NCBI GenBank assembly: GCA_030620515.1
Contig: JAUXEM010000010.1
Span: 1 to 40,153 of the forward strand
Length of the DNA: 40,153 nucleotides
Reading direction: 5' to 3'
Source of the DNA: Salinivirgaceae bacterium
Lineage (GTDB): Bacteria; Bacteroidota; Bacteroidia; Bacteroidales; SZUA-534
Part shown: positions 33,566 through 40,153 of the stretch, piece by piece
Layout: every line of letters begins with the position of its first letter
How positions within the stretch are numbered: the first letter of the stretch is position 1
Made by a program: the position numbers and the translations under genes
The notes under the pieces: model-generated
Seen by the model: the letters and a program-made list of their open reading frames with translations, nothing else
What the model was told of the DNA's origin: nothing
Databases searched by the model: none

Positions 33566-35848
33566 TTATTTTTGTGTTGTTTCATTTTTTGGGGAATAAA
33601 AATATCTATCGCCTTTATAATTTATAGATGATATAAATTCCGTTACCTCAGTATATTCATTTGCCTCTTTGGCAAATTCAGGAAATACGATATCTTCGCG
33701 AGTACTAGCATGCATTGGGAGAGCAATATTTGGATTTAGTTTTTCTACAGTATATTTTACTCCTTGCTTTAAAGCAACTTTATCTCTAAAACTACAACCT
33801 GAGATTGGGAAAAAAGCTATATCAATATTACTGTAAGTTTGTGCTAAAAAGTCTATTTCACTATTATGGGCTACTGGGTTATTTCTGTTATCGTTGGCAT
33901 GGTCGCCTGGGTGATAAATAGTTACACCATCTACCTCAACTAAAAATCCTTCGCCAGCATCGGTCGATTTTATAGGTGTTACTTTAATATTGCCAACTTT
34001 TTGTGTTTCCTGAGGCTTAATGTAAGTGTATTCCGTTTCTATTTCGTCGTTAAAGCCCATAACATAGGTAATGTCTTCCACATTATTTTTCCAATCAAAA
34101 ATTGACTTGTCGTAATGGTCGCTATGATTATGCGATACAAAAACAGTAACTTTTTGATCTTTCATTTCTTCAGCACATATATAACCATTGTTTACGCAAG
34201 GCTTATCGGGTGCAGCATTTGGTTGCCAATAATCGAAAACTAATAAATTATTCTGAGTTTTAACAGCCCATCCGCTATGATTCAAATACCACACAGTAGC
34301 TTCTCCATTTTTAACCTCTTTATGACAATAATTGGGCATATTAAATACCTGTTCTGGAGCACCAGCTGCAAGAAGTTTCTTGGCAGTATTTAAATTTCCA
34401 TAATAATTCGCATAATATAATGGAGTATTTCCCAAATTATCTTTTGCTTTTACATCGCCACCATTTTCAATTAGTTTATCTATTACATCGCAAAAACCAC
34501 ATATGGCTGCTAAATGAACAACTGTTTTTCCAGTTTTATCTTTAAGTGAAATATCAACTTTTTGGTTAACTAAATAGTTAGCAATTTCTTTTTTTTCACG
34601 TTTTATGGCATGATGTAATGGTGTTTTTCCATATTTATCTTGCTTGTTTAAATCAGCGCCTCCATCAACCAAAGCCCTTACGCAATCAATGCATCTGCCA
34701 AAAGTGGAAATATGTAAAGGCGTTTGCTTATCGGCATTTAGAGCATTTACATTAGCTCCCTGTTTAATAAGGTATTTTACTATTTCGGGGTTACGCCAAA
34801 CACTATTATGCAATGGTGAACCATCTACCTTATTACAACCTTCTGCCAAACAATCTTTTGGATTAACTTTTGCACCATTCCTTACCATTAACTCCACGGC
34901 TCGTAAATTTCCCGATGAAGCAGCATCGTTTATAGGAGTAGCGCCATTAGAATTGTGTGCATTAATATCACATTCTTTTTCAATTAAATATTCTATTAAT
35001 TCCGCATTTCCTGTTCGTGCAGCAGAATGTAAGCAATTTCCACCAGTGCTATTTTTAGTATCAGGGCTTATTCCTAACTCAAAAAATGCTTTGCTTGTAT
35101 TAAGTTTTCCCCATTCTAATCCAATTTGCAATGGAGTTGCACCTTTATTGTTCTTTTCATTAATGTCGTATTTCTTTTTGTTTACCAAATGCTTTACCAT
35201 TTGTGTACTTTCTCCACTTGCAGCCCAATGAAGTGGCCCATCGCCATCATTGTCTCTAACATCACGTGAAACTCCTTTCTCCTCATACCTATCGTAAATA
35301 GCGGTATTTCCACCTAAAGCACTCCACATTAGCAAGCTAGCATTATTGCTTACTATTGCCATATAATCTGCACCATTCTTTTCTAAATAAACAGCCGTTT
35401 CAAAATCACCACTCCATGCAGCAAAATTTATAGGCATAGTGCCATCAGCAACTTTTTCATTCACCGAAACACCCTTTTCAATCAGCAATTTAACTAGGTC
35501 AATATTTCCATTTTTGGCAGCAAGGTGTATTGCCTGATACCCTTGTGCATTTTTGAAATGAATATTAGCACCCTTTTTTACAAGGTATTTTGCAATTTCA
35601 GTTTGATCTGCATTTGCTGCAAATAATAAAGGAGAAAACCCTTGTTCGTTTGTTTCTTCAAGCAAATTGGGATGATTTGAAAGGTACATCTTCACTTTTT
35701 CAATATCGCCTGTATTAATTGCCTCGAAGTATTCTTGCTTTTGTGCATCTTCGAACTCAATAACTCTAGAATAGGTTGAATTTACACATAGTAGCAATAT
35801 AAATACCATAAGTAAACAAGCTGAGAAATAATTTTTTTTCGTATTCAT
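33566..35848 (-). CDS. Exported ankyrin-repeat protein fused to a metallo-beta-lactamase-fold hydrolase
   Basis: I place the start at the ATG at 35848 (760 aa). The frame opens 17 codons earlier but that would nearly touch the upstream operator. Residues 1-27 form a signal peptide. About 13 ankyrin repeats cover residues 60-505 (for example KTPLHHAIKREKKEIANYLV), preceded by a capping repeat. The C-terminal domain (about 512-745) is an MBL-fold hydrolase with YLNHSGWAV, the metal motif HNHSDHYD near 571-578, IYHPGDHAND and PMHAST, closest to UlaG-like members. Metal ligands look intact. An exported ankyrin array joined to an MBL enzyme is unusual. The gene appears to be under the neighbouring LytTR pair. 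Confidence 0.88.
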   Translation of the reverse strand: MNTKKNYFSACLLMVFILLLCVNSTYSRVIEFEDAQKQEYFEAINTGDIEKVKMYLSNHPNLLEETNEQGFSPLLFAANADQTEIAKYLVKKGANIHFKNAQGYQAIHLAAKNGNIDLVKLLIEKGVSVNEKVADGTMPINFAAWSGDFETAVYLEKNGADYMAIVSNNASLLMWSALGGNTAIYDRYEEKGVSRDVRDNDGDGPLHWAASGESTQMVKHLVNKKKYDINEKNNKGATPLQIGLEWGKLNTSKAFFELGISPDTKNSTGGNCLHSAARTGNAELIEYLIEKECDINAHNSNGATPINDAASSGNLRAVELMVRNGAKVNPKDCLAEGCNKVDGSPLHNSVWRNPEIVKYLIKQGANVNALNADKQTPLHISTFGRCIDCVRALVDGGADLNKQDKYGKTPLHHAIKREKKEIANYLVNQKVDISLKDKTGKTVVHLAAICGFCDVIDKLIENGGDVKAKDNLGNTPLYYANYYGNLNTAKKLLAAGAPEQVFNMPNYCHKEVKNGEATVWYLNHSGWAVKTQNNLLVFDYWQPNAAPDKPCVNNGYICAEEMKDQKVTVFVSHNHSDHYDKSIFDWKNNVEDITYVMGFNDEIETEYTYIKPQETQKVGNIKVTPIKSTDAGEGFLVEVDGVTIYHPGDHANDNRNNPVAHNSEIDFLAQTYSNIDIAFFPISGCSFRDKVALKQGVKYTVEKLNPNIALPMHASTREDIVFPEFAKEANEYTEVTEFISSINYKGDRYFYSPKNETTQK

Positions 35849-35916
35849 AGCTTCAGTTTTTTGATTTATACATACAAAGTTCAGGTATGTTACTCCCAAA
35901 ATAAAGTAGTATTCTA

Positions 35917-35944
35917 TAAGCGGTTAATTCTTCCGACAAACGGT
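35917..35944 (-). promoter_or_regulatory. Candidate LytTR operator, site 1 (ankyrin-MBL gene)
   Basis: On the minus strand: ACCGTTTG, 12 bases, ACCGCTTA. The half-sites are 20 bp apart and the site ends 68 bases before the chosen ATG. The proximal half is identical in sites 2 and 3. Confidence 0.6.
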
Positions 35945-36002
35945 TTATAAAATTTAAACTACTGCTAAAATAAAGAGTCATAAAAAAATAAAACGTTACA
36001 AA

Positions 36003-36029
36003 AAAGCCCAACAAAAATTGCTGAGCTTT
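36003..36029 (-). terminator. Intrinsic terminator of the small membrane protein transcript
   Basis: On the minus strand AAAGCTCAGCA and TGTTGGGCTTT pair over 11 positions with G-U pairs, around a 5-base loop, followed by TTTTGT. It separates the short gene at 36252-36437 from the ankyrin-MBL promoter. Confidence 0.65.
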
Positions 36030-36097
36030 ATAATTTGTTATAGAAATGGTTTTAAGGATTTATTATAATATGGTAATTAAGGGTTAACTCATAACTA

Positions 36098-36238
36098 GTG
36101 TTTGCAAGAAAACTCAGTCTCAGATAAGAAAGCTACAATAATGAGGCTTTCGACGCATTGAAAATCAGGAGTTTACTTTTGCAAATGACTGATTGAGATG
36201 CAAGAATAACGAAATTAGTGGAGTTTTATTGCTGAGAC
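36098..36238 (+). mobile_element. MITE-like element, copy B
   Basis: The 141-bp element begins GTGTTTGCAAGAAAACTCA and ends with the partly complementary GGAGTTTTATTGCTGAGAC. TAACTA repeats on both sides (36092-36097 and 36239-36244), as a target-site duplication would. It shares GCAAGAAAACTCAGTCTC, GATAAGAAAGCT and GGAGTTTACTTT with copy A in the same order. It is non-coding and lies in the 3' untranslated region of the small gene at 36252-36437. Confidence 0.65.
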
Positions 36239-36251
36239 TAACTAAGTTCTT

Positions 36252-36437
36252 TTATAAAGTTGGAAATATAGAATCACATGCTTTTTTATCTAAAAAATTA
36301 TCATCTATATCAATACAAATAATTTCTTTCTTTTCAATTTTAACATCATTACTAGCACTTTCCATTTTGTCCATAGTGCTTAATAGTATTCCGGCTGTAA
36401 AACCTAAGCTTAATAATATAATAACAAGTGCATTCAT
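36252..36437 (-). CDS. 61-aa membrane-anchored small protein, likely LytTR-regulated
   Basis: The protein has one N-terminal hydrophobic helix (residues 1-19, MNALVIILLSLGFTAGILL). An acidic, polar tail of about 40 residues with two Cys (CIDIDDNFLDKKACDS) follows. The tail would be outside the cytoplasm if the helix is a signal anchor. I recognise no family, and codon-level evidence alone is weak for so short a frame. What supports it is context: operator site 2 lies 72 bases upstream in the same geometry as the kinase and ankyrin-MBL genes, and a terminator lies downstream. It could be a signal peptide-like modulator of the kinase. Confidence 0.5.
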   Translation of the reverse strand: MNALVIILLSLGFTAGILLSTMDKMESASNDVKIEKKEIICIDIDDNFLDKKACDSIFPTL

Positions 36438-36509
36438 AACAAATTGGTATTAATTAATATTCTATAACAAATCTCTGAATACTTTATACACCATGAAAGT
36501 GATTTCCGA

Positions 36510-36537
36510 TAAGCGGTTAAATTATCCGATAAGTGGT
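36510..36537 (-). promoter_or_regulatory. Candidate LytTR operator, site 2 (small protein gene)
   Basis: On the minus strand: ACCACTTA, 12 bases, ACCGCTTA. It is the best-conserved of the three sites; the flanking TCGG is also repeated. It ends 72 bases before the ATG at 36437. Confidence 0.65.
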
Positions 36538-36714
36538 AAATTTTGGAATGACAGAATATAGCAGACAGAATTTATAATTGGATAAGCGCTTCACATAAAA
36601 CAGTGTACTAAGCAGTTATGCTTAACCTATATATAACAATAACTATTAAATTGTACACAACAACTAGATCATAAGCTCTCTTAAGCCCTCACTATCTATG
36701 GCTTTACTGGCTTA

Positions 36715-36742
36715 ACCTTTTAACGACTTATTTAACCGCTTA
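36715..36742 (+). promoter_or_regulatory. Candidate LytTR operator, site 3 (kinase gene)
   Basis: On the plus strand: ACCTTTTA, 12 bases, ACCGCTTA. The distal half is more diverged. It ends 60 bases before the kinase ATG, suggesting autoregulation. Confidence 0.55.
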
Positions 36743-36802
36743 TCTTTTTTCTGTTTCTTCGTATTAATTAATACCTTAATATTGCAGTAAAATTAAACTG
36801 CT

Positions 36803-37888
36803 ATGCAAAAACTAAATTCAAATAAACTTTTCTGGATACTTCAAATTGGTGGTTGGGGAGTGTATTTTATTCTATATACATTTATATTGCATATGAACAG
36901 TAAAAAAGGATTTCAACTAGATTCGTTTTTACTATACATGCTTACATATGTTATTGCATTTTTATGTACTGTAGGTTTAAGGTATGCATATCGTTATTAC
37001 TACAAAAATAATGAGAAACTAATTTATATACCCGTACTTATATTTATAGCTACTCTTGTAACTGCCGGTGTTTTGCATTTTGTTGATTTGTACGTAAGTC
37101 ACTATTTTTGGGGTGAAGAGGGTATTGCAATATTAAAAAAGAGACTTAACTTTTTTTGGTTTGTTAAAACCCAGTACCTACACATGATACTATTGGCAGG
37201 GTGGAGTTCGCTTTACTTTGCATTAAAATATGCAATGGATTGGCAAAAAGAAAAGCTTCGCTCAAAAGATGCTGAAGCAATGGCACAAAAGGCTCAAATG
37301 GAGATGCTTCGTTATCAGTTAAACCCACATTTTTTATTCAATTCATTAAATTCTATTCGTGCTTTAGTAGATGAGAATCAAGCCCATGCAAAAGAAATGA
37401 TTACAGAGCTAGCAGAATTTTTGCGTTATTCGTTGCTGCATAAAGACACAACCTTTGTAACTTTATTAAATGAACTAGAGGCTGTAAAACATTATTTCTC
37501 TATAGAGAAAAAGCGATTTGAGGAGAAACTTGAAATTAAATATAATATTGACGATAATGTTCGTAATGTTCAAATACTTAGCTTTTTGCTTCACCCATTA
37601 ATTGAGAATGCGGTAAAGTATGGAATGAAAACTAGTACCATGCCTCTTAAAATTAGTGTTAGCGCACAAAAAACCGGCGTTGGTTTAATGCTTGAAATAT
37701 GCAACTCAGGCAAATGGATTGACCCAAATGGCGATGAAAAACATTCGGGAGGTACTGGTACCGGACTTAAAAATGTAGAGAAACGCCTTAAAAATGCATA
37801 CCAAAATGGATACCGTTTTGAAGTACTTAAAGACGAAAAAAATATTTGCATCAGAATAGAAATTAAAGAGGAGTATTTACATGGCTAA
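36803..37888 (+). CDS. LytS/YehU-type sensor histidine kinase
   Basis: The 361-aa protein has four membrane helices (about residues 10-30, 40-65, 73-98 and 118-145). A cytoplasmic His_kinase domain (PF06580 type) follows. The phospho-acceptor His is in LNPHFLFNSLNSIR at about residue 176. The ATP-binding domain has LLHPLIENAVKYG near 260-272 and GTGTGLKNVEKRL near 317-329. There is no separate sensor domain outside the membrane; sensing would be by the helices. It overlaps the response regulator gene by 8 bases. Confidence 0.93.
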   Translation: MQKLNSNKLFWILQIGGWGVYFILYTFILHMNSKKGFQLDSFLLYMLTYVIAFLCTVGLRYAYRYYYKNNEKLIYIPVLIFIATLVTAGVLHFVDLYVSHYFWGEEGIAILKKRLNFFWFVKTQYLHMILLAGWSSLYFALKYAMDWQKEKLRSKDAEAMAQKAQMEMLRYQLNPHFLFNSLNSIRALVDENQAHAKEMITELAEFLRYSLLHKDTTFVTLLNELEAVKHYFSIEKKRFEEKLEIKYNIDDNVRNVQILSFLLHPLIENAVKYGMKTSTMPLKISVSAQKTGVGLMLEICNSGKWIDPNGDEKHSGGTGTGLKNVEKRLKNAYQNGYRFEVLKDEKNICIRIEIKEEYLHG

Positions 37889-38609
37889 TAAAAAATACAA
37901 GGCACTAGTTGTTGACGATGAAAGGTTAGCTCGTAAAGACCTAACTAACATGCTAATAGAATTAAACCAAGTTGAGGTTGTTGGAGAGGCTGAGGATGTT
38001 CCATCTGCTTTGAAAGCAATAGAAGAACTTAAACCCGATATTGTTTTTTTAGATATACAAATGCCTGGTCAAAGTGGGTTCGACCTAGTAGAACAAGTAG
38101 ATTTTCCGGGTAAAGTGATTTTTGTTACGGCTTATGATGAATTTGCACTACGCGCTTTTGAAATAAATGCGCTCGACTATTTAATGAAACCCGTAAATAA
38201 AGACCGCCTTAAAAAATCGATTGAAAGAATAGAACTTAATGAACCTACATCAATAAAAGTATATCCTAAACTGCAATATAACGATCGGCTGTTTACAACG
38301 CTAGGCAACAAAGTGCAATTTTTGAAAGTTAATACAATTGTACATATTCAGGCAGAGGGCGATTATACTATGGTAGTTACCTCAGAAGGAACAAAAGGTC
38401 TTATTACAAAAACCATGAAAGAATGGGAAGAGCGGCTTCCGGATAACTTCTTTTGCCGTGTGCACCGGAATTCAATAATTAATACTGAATTTATTGTAGA
38501 GGTTGAGAAATGGTTTAACTATTCGTACCAAGCAAAACTAAAAGGCGTTGAAGAGCCCATTATTATTAGTCGTAGATATGCAAAAAAACTAAAAGATTTA
38601 TTTCAGTAG
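37881..38609 (+). CDS. LytTR-type response regulator
   Basis: The 242-aa protein has a receiver domain (residues about 7-125): acidic pocket VVDDE at 10-14, phospho-acceptor Asp in FLDIQMPG at about 58, FVTAYDEFALRAF, and Lys in LMKPV near 108. A LytTR DNA-binding domain covers about 140-242, with VNTIVHIQAEGDYTMVV, RVHRNSIIN and IISRRYAKKLKDL. LytTR proteins bind direct repeats about two helical turns apart, which fits the three 20-bp repeats found nearby. The start overlaps the kinase gene, so both are produced together. Confidence 0.95.
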   Translation: MANKKYKALVVDDERLARKDLTNMLIELNQVEVVGEAEDVPSALKAIEELKPDIVFLDIQMPGQSGFDLVEQVDFPGKVIFVTAYDEFALRAFEINALDYLMKPVNKDRLKKSIERIELNEPTSIKVYPKLQYNDRLFTTLGNKVQFLKVNTIVHIQAEGDYTMVVTSEGTKGLITKTMKEWEERLPDNFFCRVHRNSIINTEFIVEVEKWFNYSYQAKLKGVEEPIIISRRYAKKLKDLFQ

Positions 38610-38882
38610 GAAGACTATTAGATATTGAGTACAAAATAATAAGACAAAATTTAGCTGCTAGTAGCCTGAATATTTCATCTAATTAATGCCGATCGACCAC
38701 TTGCATGCAACATACAAAACACGTTGTTAAAAGAAAATGGAATATGGACACTATGATGCGTCATGCTAAAGAATTAGTTTCTATTCACACCTATTCAAAA
38801 AAGAAATATCAGTTAAAGCACCTTTATAAAGCGAATTTGAAAGAATGATGCAATTAATGGAATGGTAAATGAATGTATTAAT

Positions 38883-38890
38883 TACCTTTG
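38883..38890 (+). promoter_or_regulatory. -7 promoter box of the DEAD-box helicase gene
   Basis: TACCTTTG matches TAnnTTTG and lies 16 bases before the GTG start at 38907, supporting that start. The 38610-38880 gap holds nothing else I can identify. Confidence 0.55.
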
Positions 38891-38906
38891 CAAAAAATAT
38901 ATAATT

Positions 38907-40153
38907 GTGACTTTCGAAGAATTAAATTTAAATACGCCTTTATTAAATGCCATTGACGATATTGGCTTTATACAACCTACACCGATTCAGGTTCAGGCTT
39001 TTCCGGCAATAATGAGTGGCAAAGATGTAATTGGCATTGCACAAACTGGTACTGGAAAAACATTTGCCTACCTAATGCCAATACTCAGACAGTTAAAATA
39101 CTCTGAGAAAAAGCATCCTCGTATCTTGATTATGGTACCTACGCGCGAACTTGTGATTCAAACTGTAGCAGAAATTGAAAAGCTAGCCAAATATATGGAT
39201 TTGCGATTCGGTGGTGTTTACGGAGGAACAAATATTAAAACTCAAGGTCAGAATGTTTATAATGGTATAGATATTTTGGTAGCTACACCTGGTAGGTTAA
39301 TTGATTTGGTTATGACAGGAGTACTTCGCATAAAAACGGTATATCAGGTTGTTATTGATGAAGTAGATGAAATGCTAAATCTTGGATTTAGGCATCAGCT
39401 TATAAATGTTCTTGAGTTACTACCTCAGCGACGACAAAATCTAATGTTTTCAGCAACGCTTTCAGCCGATGTTGAAGAATTAATAAACGATTTCTTTTAC
39501 GAACCACTGAAAATTGAAATTGTGGAACGTGGTAGTCCTTTGGAGAAAATAGAGCAAATAGTTTATCATTTACCCAACTTTAATACAAAAGTTAATTTGC
39601 TTGAACTTTTTCTTAAGGAACGAGATGACATGCAAAAGATTCTTGTTTTTGTAGGTAATAAAAAATTGGCTGACCGTTTACATGTAACTATTGGCATGAG
39701 ATTTCCGGGTGATATTACTGTAATACACTCCAATAAAGCTCAAAATACTCGTATAAATGCTATTAAACGATTTGAATCGGGCGAAAACCGTGTGCTAATT
39801 GCAACAGATATAGCTGGTCGTGGTTTAGATTTTGCAAATGTTAGCCATGTTATAAACTTTGACACACCCAATGTGCCAGGCGATTATATACACAGAATAG
39901 GACGAACAGGCCGAGCTGACAAAGAGGGTACTGCCATTACTTTTGTGAATGAAGCTGAAATGGAATACCAAACGGCTATTGAAAAATTCATGAGAAAAGA
40001 AATTAAGGTTGAAGCCCTTCCTGAGCATTTAAAAATTTCAGAATTGTTTACCGAAGATGAAAAGCCTGTATTATTTGATAAAAACTATTTGAAAGAAGCA
40101 ACCATTAAACACTCACAGGGTGCTTATCACGAAAAGACAGAAAAGAATTTACA
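38907..40153 (+). CDS. DEAD-box RNA helicase, 3' end beyond the window
   Basis: The frame starts at GTG 38907 and is open to the window edge (about 415 residues seen). Motifs are in order: PTPIQVQAFPAIM (Q motif region), Walker A AQTGTGKT at about 46-53, VPTRELV, TPGRL, the DEAD motif as DEVD in VIDEVDEM near 150-155, FSATL near 180, and HRIGRTGRA near 329. Domain 1 and most of domain 2 are present. It should unwind RNA with ATP, in ribosome assembly or RNA decay. DEVD in place of DEAD is a natural variant. No ATG is available near the start. Confidence 0.93.
   Translation, partial: MTFEELNLNTPLLNAIDDIGFIQPTPIQVQAFPAIMSGKDVIGIAQTGTGKTFAYLMPILRQLKYSEKKHPRILIMVPTRELVIQTVAEIEKLAKYMDLRFGGVYGGTNIKTQGQNVYNGIDILVATPGRLIDLVMTGVLRIKTVYQVVIDEVDEMLNLGFRHQLINVLELLPQRRQNLMFSATLSADVEELINDFFYEPLKIEIVERGSPLEKIEQIVYHLPNFNTKVNLLELFLKERDDMQKILVFVGNKKLADRLHVTIGMRFPGDITVIHSNKAQNTRINAIKRFESGENRVLIATDIAGRGLDFANVSHVINFDTPNVPGDYIHRIGRTGRADKEGTAITFVNEAEMEYQTAIEKFMRKEIKVEALPEHLKISELFTEDEKPVLFDKNYLKEATIKHSQGAYHEKTEKNL

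Larger units (their letters stand above)
35849..36251. other. Intergenic region between the ankyrin-MBL gene and the small protein gene
   Basis: About 400 bases with no gene. From left to right it holds operator site 1 (35917-35944), a terminator on the minus strand (36003-36029) and MITE-like copy B (36098-36238). Confidence 0.6.
36438..36802. other. Divergent regulatory region between the small protein gene and the kinase gene
   Basis: About 365 bases with no ORF of note. It contains operator sites 2 (facing left) and 3 (facing right), so both genes could be controlled from here. TAATATTG at 36777-36784 is a near match to the -7 box ahead of the kinase. Confidence 0.55.

Noticed and set aside
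34644-35231. 195-codon plus-strand frame opposite the ankyrin-MBL gene
   Set aside because: It lies entirely antisense to well-supported ankyrin repeats and is a shadow of their codon pattern.
35849-35899. 17-codon extension of the ankyrin-MBL protein
   Set aside because: The longer start would lie only about 20 bases from the operator; the ATG at 35848 gives a clean signal peptide and matches the geometry of the other two sites.
36803-38609. Assigning the pair as a pyruvate-sensing BtsS/BtsR system
   Set aside because: Only the DNA motif resembles the E. coli site; target genes and the sensing input differ, so the ligand is left open.
1-40153. CRISPR array, prophage, or ribosomal RNA operon
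   Set aside because: No regular direct repeats with spacers, no phage structural genes and no rRNA-like sequence were seen in the window.

Overview
The window looks like chromosome from a member of the Bacteroidota, AT-rich (about one third G+C by eye). The evidence is direct: several starts are preceded by the Bacteroidota -7 promoter box TAnnTTTG, Shine-Dalgarno sequences are nearly absent, ExbD genes come as a pair, and the block coaX / outer-membrane protein / TPR protein / lptC / CNNM protein / PpiD-type foldase is in an order I associate with this phylum. I cannot name a genus. Most genes are housekeeping.

Layout. 1-70 is the 5' end of a minus-strand exported protein, followed by about 800 bp with no gene. 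879-5818 is minus strand: a LEA-type lipoprotein, an ExbB/ExbD energiser operon, tRNA-Ser(GGA), ansA and tatD. 5989-8061 (minus) holds dprA, a small membrane protein and tadA. 8446-13758 is mostly plus: aspS, a STAS protein, a PatB/MalY-type PLP enzyme, crcB (minus), a membrane protein and a SiaC-family protein. 13993-15448 is an AbiE-type (type IV) toxin-antitoxin pair. mfd follows, then a 217-bp array of hairpins enclosed by inverted repeats, then an ORF broken by one in-frame TAA. 19839-27597 is the envelope operon from coaX to a PpiD-like foldase. 27650-33357 contains a large Bacteroidota-type protein of unknown role (minus), a small protein (plus), leuA (plus), an unknown 184-aa protein (minus) and a secreted esterase (minus). 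33566-38609 is the most interesting region. The window ends inside a DEAD-box helicase.

Main discovery candidate. A LytS/LytTR two-component pair (36803-38609) lies next to an exported ankyrin-repeat/metallo-beta-lactamase-fold fusion (33566-35848) and a 61-aa membrane-anchored small protein (36252-36437). Upstream of each of the three transcription units (the kinase, the fusion gene and the small gene) is a direct repeat of the form ACCnnTTn-N12-ACCGCTTA. Each has the same 20-bp period and the same orientation towards its gene, and ends 60-72 bp before the start codon. This looks like a local, self-regulated LytTR regulon and supports the short ORF as a real gene.

Other structure not explained by genes: two related MITE-like elements (29687-29847 and 36098-36238), each with terminal inverted repeats and 6-7 bp flanking duplications; the hairpin array at 19005-19221; the nonsense-interrupted ORF at 19313-19855; and a perfect 26-bp palindrome inside the lptC signal-peptide codons.
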